Origin: Tenebrio molitor
Lineage: Eukaryota; Arthropoda; Insecta; Coleoptera; Tenebrionidae
Length of the DNA: 64,000 nt
Direction of reading: 5' to 3'
Assembly (NCBI RefSeq): GCF_963966145.1
Contig: NC_091049.1
Location: forward strand, 2,790,001 to 2,854,000
Shown: one piece after another, positions 57,780-64,000 of the stretch
Position numbering within the stretch: the first letter of the stretch is position 1
How the letters are laid out: each line of letters opens with the position of its first letter
Notes under the pieces: generated by a model
Seen by the model: only the letters and a program-made list of their open reading frames with translations
The model's database searches: none
What the model was told of the DNA's origin: nothing
Position numbers and translations under genes: made by a program

Positions 57780-59260
57780 TAAATATTGATAGCTCAGGGG
57801 TACAATGACTTGGGCAACTGTGGGGGAAGGAGTTTGTAGAGTAGTTAACTGGGGATGTGCAGGAAAAAATTCAATTGAAAATTTTCAATAATAAAAAGAT
57901 TATCGACGAATTTACCTAAAGACAGGTCTAACATCGTATTATATGAAAGGTAATCTATTTGTAGCTCAATAGTCATATAGGTTAGAGGCAAATTACTTAA
58001 ATCAAGTTTTAGAGCATATAACTGTACATATTTGTAGAAAAAAATATGTTTAAATATTCTGCGATAAGGGAGTTATCAGGAGGCACACCTGAAGGTTTGA
58101 TATTAAACATCAAGAAAAATGTATTTAGTGCTCGGAAGATAAAAACGTTAGGATAGAGAGAGTTGGATTGTTTAATATAGCAATTAATACTGTACATGTT
58201 GTGAAAATTTCAAGTAAAAATCTTCACTGATTAAGAAATTATCAACGAATATAGTTAGAGACACACAAGAAAGTGAATTAATAAATACGAAAGATAAATA
58301 ATTTGTATCTCAGGTATCACAAGGGTTGGAGCCAGATGACTTGGCTCATTTTTTAAAGTACGTGACTGTATAAAACTGTAGAAAATTTCATGTGCAAATC
58401 TTTGATTGTAGGAGAGTTATCAACAAATATATCAAAAGGAACATCTACAAATGAATGATTAAGAATGGAAAAATATTTGTATATAGTTTAGGGGTTAGAG
58501 GGGTCATAGTGGGTTCATTTTATAGCACAGTTAACTAGTCACACGTGAAGAGAATTTGGAATCTATTTCTTTAATTGCAAAGAAAGAAAATTAGAATATA
58601 GCCAAAGACGCACAAGAATGTTGATTGGTAAGTATGATTGATAACATACTTCTACTACAGAGATGTCATAAGGGTTAGAGCGAAGTTATTTGATTCATCT
58701 ACTACACTGTGTGTTTGTCTAAATTTGTAGAAAATTTCATGCCTTAATACTTAGTAGAAACGAAATTATCAACAAGGACCACATCTGACAATGTGATATT
58801 AAAAATCGAAAAAAAAAAATCGTAGAGGTAAAACAGATAGGATAAATATGCGGGAGGTATGCCATAGCGTAGTTAATTGTGTGTCCAGAAAAAAAATCAA
58901 ATGAAAATCTTGAATAATAAAGAAATTATCAACGAATAATTTTAGACACACAAAAAAAAATTGAATTAAGTAATATGAAAGATTACATATTAGTACCTTA
59001 GATATCAGAAGAGTCAAAGCGAGACTACTTGTCTCTGATTTTAGAGTATGTAATTGCATAAACTTGTACAAAATTTTATATAAAAATATTGTGTAGTAGA
59101 GAAGTTATCAACAAATATATCAAGAGGAGCACCCGAAAGTGATAGCGGAAGGATTGAAACGGTTAGAGTTAGATCAATGGGATTATCTTGTAGGGTACTT
59201 TACCCTGTATGTACAGTGAAAATTTTGAACCAAAATATTCCCTAACATTGCTTTGGCATA
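57780..59260. repeat. Diverged tandem repeat, period about 170 bp
   Basis: The block GAAATTATCAACGAATAT followed by AGACACAC-like sequence recurs near 57,900, 58,075, 58,242, 58,418, 58,595, 58,766, 58,926 and 59,106. Between blocks come, in order, a CTCAGGTATCA-like word, GGGTTAGAG, GACTTGGCTCATTT, and GTAGAAAATTTCATG. That gives about eight diverged monomers of 160-180 bp. AT-rich and non-coding; satellite-like with nucleosome-scale period. Confidence 0.8.
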
Positions 59261-59281
59261 AAAGCCATGGAAATTTTAATA

Positions 59282-60413
59282 CAGGTGTCTCAGCTAAGAC
59301 TTTCGAGCCTAATAACTCAGTTATTTTCCAGCAGATTTTTGTGAAATTTAAAATGCAGATATCTTAGACGGTGAAGAATAAAATCCCATTAATGCAATCA
59401 CCCAAGTCTTAAAAACGTAATTTTTACATGCCTTTTGAAAATGTTGAATCAATTAAAATTTACATAAAAAATTGATCGTCAATAAAAAATGCTGTAGGGA
59501 AAAACTCGTCCTTGAAAGACGAATGGTTTGCAAGAAAAAAACAAAAAACCGTGTTAAACGTGGCTGCAAATGCAAAAACGTTCGACGCGTATGAAACAAA
59601 CGCGATATTTTGCAGAATTTTGGTCATCCCTTTTCGCAGAGCGCAGGTGACATATTTGACGTTTGTCTTGCTAACCTTACAAACATTTACAAAGTTAAAG
59701 ACAACATTTCGACGTAATTTATTATACTGGATGCTTTAATTCTTCCATAAAGGACTAAAACACGATCGGGATATTTCAGCAAGGTAATTTAGTTCACGTA
59801 CGCTTCCTGTGTCTTCAAATAAATTGACGACTCTCTTAACCTTACATTTTGTAAAGCCTACATTTGGATAGTGTTCCACGAGAAAACGAACTGTCATTGA
59901 AGTTCTTACGACACTCTCCATAGGCATTTTTTTTCCTTTTTCAACAATATTAAAATTTCTGCCGCTGTAGTCTATTTTTAGAGTATTGTCAATAAATTTT
60001 CACAATTTGACGTTTCTAATAAAGCGCGCCCAATTTTGACAGACTTTAAAGAGTGTACAAAATATTGCTTGGCAATTAATCATCAATTGTTTCAAAAGGT
60101 AACTGCTCAAATACCTTCAAATTTTACATTAAATTTTTAACGACAAAATCTAATCTTTTCGTTGAATCAGACAAGTGATTTACTTAATTGTTTGTGTAGA
60201 CCCTTATTTTTTAATGTTTAACAATCTAATAATAATCGCGCATAATTTTCGATAAAGGAAACGTGTGTTAAAATTACATTTTTTAACTTGAGGTAATTTT
60301 ATTACTACAAATTGAACCTTCACAGTCTAAAATATCTGCATTTTAAATTTCATAAAAATCCGTTGACAAATAACCGAGATATTAGGCTCGAAAATCTTAG
60401 CTGAGACACCCCG
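59282..60413. mobile_element. Mariner-like element with transposase HTH fragment
   Basis: TA-flanked. Ends CAGGTGTCTCAGCTAAGACT and the inverted AGCTGAGACACCCCG, with inverted similarity continuing for about 100 bp. On minus (59,736-59,927), a short frame reads SVVRTSMTVRFLVEHYPNVG and continues to FEDTGSVREL. This resembles the N-terminal helix-turn-helix (DUF4817 type) found in insect mariner-like transposases. The catalytic domain is absent, so it cannot move by itself. Confidence 0.7.
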
Positions 60414-60854
60414 TATAATTTCGTAGTCTGTTGAATTAGGTTACGTTTTTCTAAGTTTGAGGTTATAAATAGCATCAATGTCTAGTGCACTGTTGTCAGT
60501 TTTACTAGTTTGCAACAGAAGAAAAAGTGCAATGTTTTTTTTGCAATTGGTGCCAAGAATTAATTCAAGGTTAAAGAGTTTCTTCTAAAAAGAGTCCTTT
60601 CGAAAGTTCAGGAGCAACAAATTTAATTCACTGAAGATTCGTTGTGGAGGTGCTTTCGAAAAACAGTTTTTATTTTTTCTATTTGAATTAAATTAACTGT
60701 AAAGGTGTTAATTGTTTGAAAGGTGGCAATAGGTGTTTAAAAAAATGAATTCGTTTATTTATATTTCGTAATAATTGTGTTGAGATCTGAAATGAGAGAT
60801 TTAAGACAAACAACAATAACAATGACAACAGTAAATATCAGTAACAAATAAAAA
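60414..60854. other. Intergenic, SDR-9 3' flank
   Basis: AT-rich; no gene seen. Confidence 0.5.
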
Positions 60855-61763
60855 TTAAAATGTCTCTCCAAGTGGAACAATTGTCAACTCCTGAATCTGC
60901 AACAAACCCGAAGATCATATGAAGAACAAAACAAAGAACAAAATCACCTGGACGTTCTCAGGAGTGGACAAGACATACCCAATCGCTTCCGCTATGTCTT
61001 GCGGTTGCAAGATCGGCATACTCTTCAGCATCGCTTGTCTCTCTTCACTGACTCCGGTATTCAGCGTGGTCATCTCAGTGGCGACCAACCCAGGACTCAA
61101 ACTCTGCAAAACACCATCAAATCTGCCACTCCACTTGACAAACCTACCGTAATCTTGATCTTTGACCCCAGATGATTCAACTCTTGCCTCAGAGTCTCCG
61201 CCAAAGCTGTGACCGCATATTTGGAAGCAGTGTAGATGTTGATTCCCAACCAATTGGGTACCTTGTGTCCTGCAACGCTGTTGATGTGGATGACGTGTCC
61301 GTTGATATTGTTCCCCACCATGCTCTTGACCGCCTCTCTGGTGGCAATGCACACCCCCAAGACGTTCACATCTAGAGTGGCCCTCCACTGTGCAGCGTCT
61401 CCGTTGTACAAGAAATTCTCTTTAGCTACACCGGCGCTGTTGATCAGGATGTGGACGGGTCCCAGGTTGTCCTCCACCCATTTGAACGCCTCCACGACCT
61501 CTTCTTCTTTGCTGACGTCGGCTTTGACCGCGTGGAGTTGTCCCTTCTTCCCGGAGAGCTTCTTGGCCAGCTCTTGGACCAGTTCGCACCGACGGTCCAA
61601 ACCCACCACCTGCAAACTTCCAGGTATTGGAGTTTTGGGGAGTTGGGTCTCTTACGATTAGTCCTTGGTCGACCAAAAACTCCGCGATGCCCGCACCGAT
61701 TCCGGAGGCACAACCTGTCACTACGGCTACCTTGCCCACCCATCTATCCAGGGAGAGGACCAT
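60855..61763 (-). CDS. SDR-9, DHRS11/farnesol dehydrogenase-like SDR with NSAG motif
   Basis: Complete 255 aa SDR. Exons: 61656-61763, 61148-61609, 60948-61103, 60855-60896. Cofactor loop reads TGCASGIG. The structural NNAG motif is NSAG (residues 93-96: N-S-A-G). Asn118, Ser147 and Tyr162-T-A-S-Lys166 are present, so the catalytic tetrad is complete. VGLDRR replaces VGLARR at the NADP-binding loop (Asp41), and the C-terminus is IQELTIVPLGETF. Intron 1 again resembles that of SDR-7/SDR-8. Likely active, perhaps with changed cofactor or substrate preference. Confidence 0.92.
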
Positions 61764-62010
61764 CGTGGTGGTTGTAGAGAAGACTGGAACGTAACTGGAG
61801 GCTTAGAGGAACTCGTGGACTAGTGTCGATAGTCACTGATAGCTGGGTCAAGGGTCAGATAATTTTGTTTATTTATAATATGGTAATTGGAGTCTGGAAG
61901 ACTTGTTATTAAAACATAATTTTCTTGGGTAACAACAATAAAAAGAAGAAGCTTTATTGAACACCACGACCTCTCCAACATCATTTTTACTACAAGATAT
62001 TTAACCAGTT
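61764..62010. other. Intergenic SDR-9 to SDR-10
   Basis: Short spacer with TTATCTGACC-like words upstream of SDR-9. No gene seen. Confidence 0.4.
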
Positions 62011-62933
62011 TTACAGCAACTCCCCAACCGGAGCAATGGTCAATTCAGCAACCTGCAACAAACTCCCATGATCCCAACTCCTCCCACCCAATGTCTTCAT
62101 CCTACCTGGACGTGTTCCGGTGTGGACAAGACGTAACACACCGCACCTGCCACATCTGCTGGTTGCAAAATGGGCGCCGCTTCCATCGCGGTTTGCATTT
62201 CCTTGGTGTTGTTTCTACTGAGAGTGGTCATCTCGCTGGCCACCATTCCAGGACTCACGCTCTGAAACACCTTCCAATTAGGCCGTCGCAAGAACCCTCA
62301 AGATACCTACGCTGATCTTGATCTTAAAGCCACCAGCGTCCAGTTCTTGCTTGAGTGTGGCAGCCAATGCGGTCACTGCGTGCTTGCTGGCTGTATAAAT
62401 GTTCATCCCTTGCATGTTAGGGATCTTGTGGCCTACCACGCTGTTGATGTGGATGATGTGTCCTTGGGTGTTGTTGGCGGTCATGCTTTTGACCGCCTCT
62501 CTGGTGGCAACGCACAACCCCAACACGTTCACGTCTAGGGTTTGCCTCCAGGCTTGGGTGTCTCCGTTGCTCAAGGAAGTCCAGGATATGGCTCCAGCGC
62601 TGTTGACGAGGACGTGGACGTGTCCGATGTTTCGTTCCACCCATTTGAACGCCTTCACGATGTCTTCTTCTTTGCTCATGTCGGTTTTGACTCCGTAGAG
62701 TTTTCCTTTCTTCCCGACGAGTTTCTTCGCTTTTTCTTCGACGATTTCGGAGCGGCGAGCCAAGCCAACGACCTGAAACAACAGCTCTAGGAGATACTCC
62801 TATTTTTTAACCAGTGTAGCTGTACTATTAGGCCTTCTTGGACCAGATGGTCTGCGATGGAAGCCCCAATTCCAGAACTAGCACCTGTTACCACAGCTAC
62901 TTTTCCAACCCATCTGTCTAATGATAGTACCAT
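62011..62933 (-). CDS. SDR-10, DHRS11/farnesol dehydrogenase-like SDR with NSAG motif
   Basis: Complete 255 aa SDR. Exons: 62826-62933, 62311-62772, 62106-62261, 62011-62052. Starts MVLSLDRWVGKVAVVTGASS. NSAG replaces NNAG, as in SDR-9. Ser147, Tyr162-T-A-S-Lys166 and LARR are present. Exon 3 has SVSPGMVASEMTTL, and exon 4 starts VAEL instead of I(H/Y/Q)EL. Exon 1 ends with a GTACAG donor. The most diverged complete SDR in the right array. Expected active NADP(H) oxidoreductase. Confidence 0.92.
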
Positions 62934-63632
62934 GGTGTAGCTGTACCACAAAATGCCAAATCGTCGAATACAGTGTATGTTACTGGGTTTGCAACTATTT
63001 ATAAGTCTTCCAGATATCTTTTACAGTTTGTTATCGTCTTGTTATCTGCACACTTACAATTTTATTATGTTTTGTAGACGTTTGGCATGTTTAAAACATA
63101 AATTTTCTAATTTATTCAGAAAAACAAAATAATTGGAGTGATCTATTGACAAATCGAGAGCTGCAAGGTTATAGATTAGTCTCCATTGTCGCCATTTTGG
63201 TTATCATCAGAATTAATTGGAGTAAACTTGCTGTGACTTGCACAAAAATTGCAGCGCACTAGTTTAGTGACGAGAAAATTGGAACACTTGAGATATAGTG
63301 TGGTGTAGGCAACCAATTATACATACGATAATGCAGTTTCCTACAAAGCATTAATAAACTAGTTGTGCAAACTGTGAAGACTAAAGTTTTCGTATACTCT
63401 TCTTCGTTTTAGAAGTATTTTTAGGTGGGACCAACGAGCAGCTGCCTGAATGACAGGAAACCCAGTAGTATCGAAGAGTAAACAGGTTACAAAAAACAGA
63501 TTTCTCTTTTACTTTCAACAACATTTATTCAAGACAAAAGAAAAATAAACTAAAAACCCAACGCCCTATTTTCTTGTGGTGATTATGAGTTCGTGTCTTC
63601 TCGAAGACATCATCTCCATCGTGGAGAAGCTC
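62934..63632. other. Intergenic SDR-10 to SDR-11
   Basis: AT-rich spacer; no gene seen. Minus-strand AATAAA-type words near 63,525 could end SDR-11 transcripts. Confidence 0.45.
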
Positions 63633-64000
63633 TTAAGACGGCTCACCCATTGGTGTAATTGTCAATTCCGGAATCTGCAAAAACCATCGTATTTGTCATT
63701 AGAAGAGGAAGATGTTTTGACAGTACTTGGACATTTTCTGCTGTTGACAGAATGTAGCACACGGCCTCGGAAATGTCTTCAGGTTGCAAAATGGGGTGAC
63801 TGTTCATCAGAGCCTGTCTCTTGGGGCTGCCCTTCTTGTTGAGAGTCGTCATCTCGCTGACCACCAGTCCGGGACTCAAACTCTGTACAAGTACCATCAG
63901 TGAGAGTACCATCTCTTGTCAGCACTCACCGTAACTTTGATTTCGTTGCCGATCGCGTCCAGTTCTTGTTTGAGAGTACCAGCCAAAGCGGTGACGGCGT
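63633..64000 (-). CDS. SDR-11, DHRS11-like SDR, 5' part outside window
   Basis: 3' part of a further SDR: exon 4 (63,633-63,674, IPELTITPMGEPS and stop), exon 3 (63,727-63,882, SLSPGLVVSEMTTLNKKGSP and on) and the last part of exon 2 (63,930-64,000, NEIKVT at its end). Exon 1 and the catalytic residues lie beyond the right edge. Exon lengths and phases match the other genes, and no lesion is visible. Confidence 0.88.

Noticed and set aside
59512..59739. 75-codon plus frame in the mariner-like element
   Set aside because: Basic, Thr-rich translation opposite the transposase side, with no recognisable domain.

Overview
This is an intron-bearing animal nuclear sequence. It contains tightly spaced, intron-split short-chain dehydrogenase/reductase (SDR) genes and microsomal CYP6-type cytochrome P450 genes, with very short introns (about 45-55 bp) and AT-rich, TA-flanked DNA transposon remnants. 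The proteins look like the beetle CYP6 and farnesol-dehydrogenase/DHRS11-like families, so I infer a coleopteran, most likely a tenebrionid (darkling) beetle. No prokaryotic features (operons, ribosome binding sites, CRISPR) and no rRNA or tRNA genes were seen.

Layout. Positions 1-26,990 hold the left SDR array, all on the minus strand: SDR-1 (cut by the window edge), SDR-2, SDR-3, SDR-4, SDR-5, SDR-6 and three broken copies. Every intact gene has the same four-exon structure (108, 462, 156 and 42 bp; 255 aa; SDR-6 has a shorter last exon). The array was partly built by a tandem duplication about 14.1-14.3 kb apart: 1-8,283 corresponds to about 14,100-20,100. An old LINE (LINE-A) went along in the duplication, and fold-back/TA-type elements later inserted differently into each copy. 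A second LINE (LINE-B) with a long open reverse transcriptase frame lies next to a broken SDR. 20,100-25,500 is transposon debris.

Positions 27,322-51,382 hold a CYP6-type P450 array. Seven genes look intact: CYP-1, CYP-2, CYP-4, CYP-5 and CYP-6 on plus, CYP-3 and CYP-7 on minus. At least eight pieces are broken. The repeated unit is a minus-strand CYP-3-like gene head-to-head with a plus-strand CYP-2-like gene. CYP-4 and CYP-5 are nearly identical products of a recent duplication about 8.4 kb apart; one of its junctions cuts off a neighbouring P450. A third LINE (LINE-C) and several inverted-repeat elements sit between units.

Positions 52,965-64,000 hold the right SDR array (SDR-7 to SDR-10, and SDR-11 cut by the right edge), again all minus strand with the same exon pattern. 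Between SDR-8 and SDR-9 lie a diverged tandem repeat of about 170 bp period (57,780-59,260) and a mariner-like element with a transposase helix-turn-helix fragment.

How the genes may work together (inference): P450s oxidise lipophilic substrates at the endoplasmic reticulum, and SDRs of this type interconvert alcohols and carbonyls with NADP(H). A P450 array embedded in an SDR array fits a fast-evolving detoxification or terpenoid/lipid-alcohol metabolism region. The sequence does not show the substrates. Exon coordinates were derived by hand from splice sites and reading frame.
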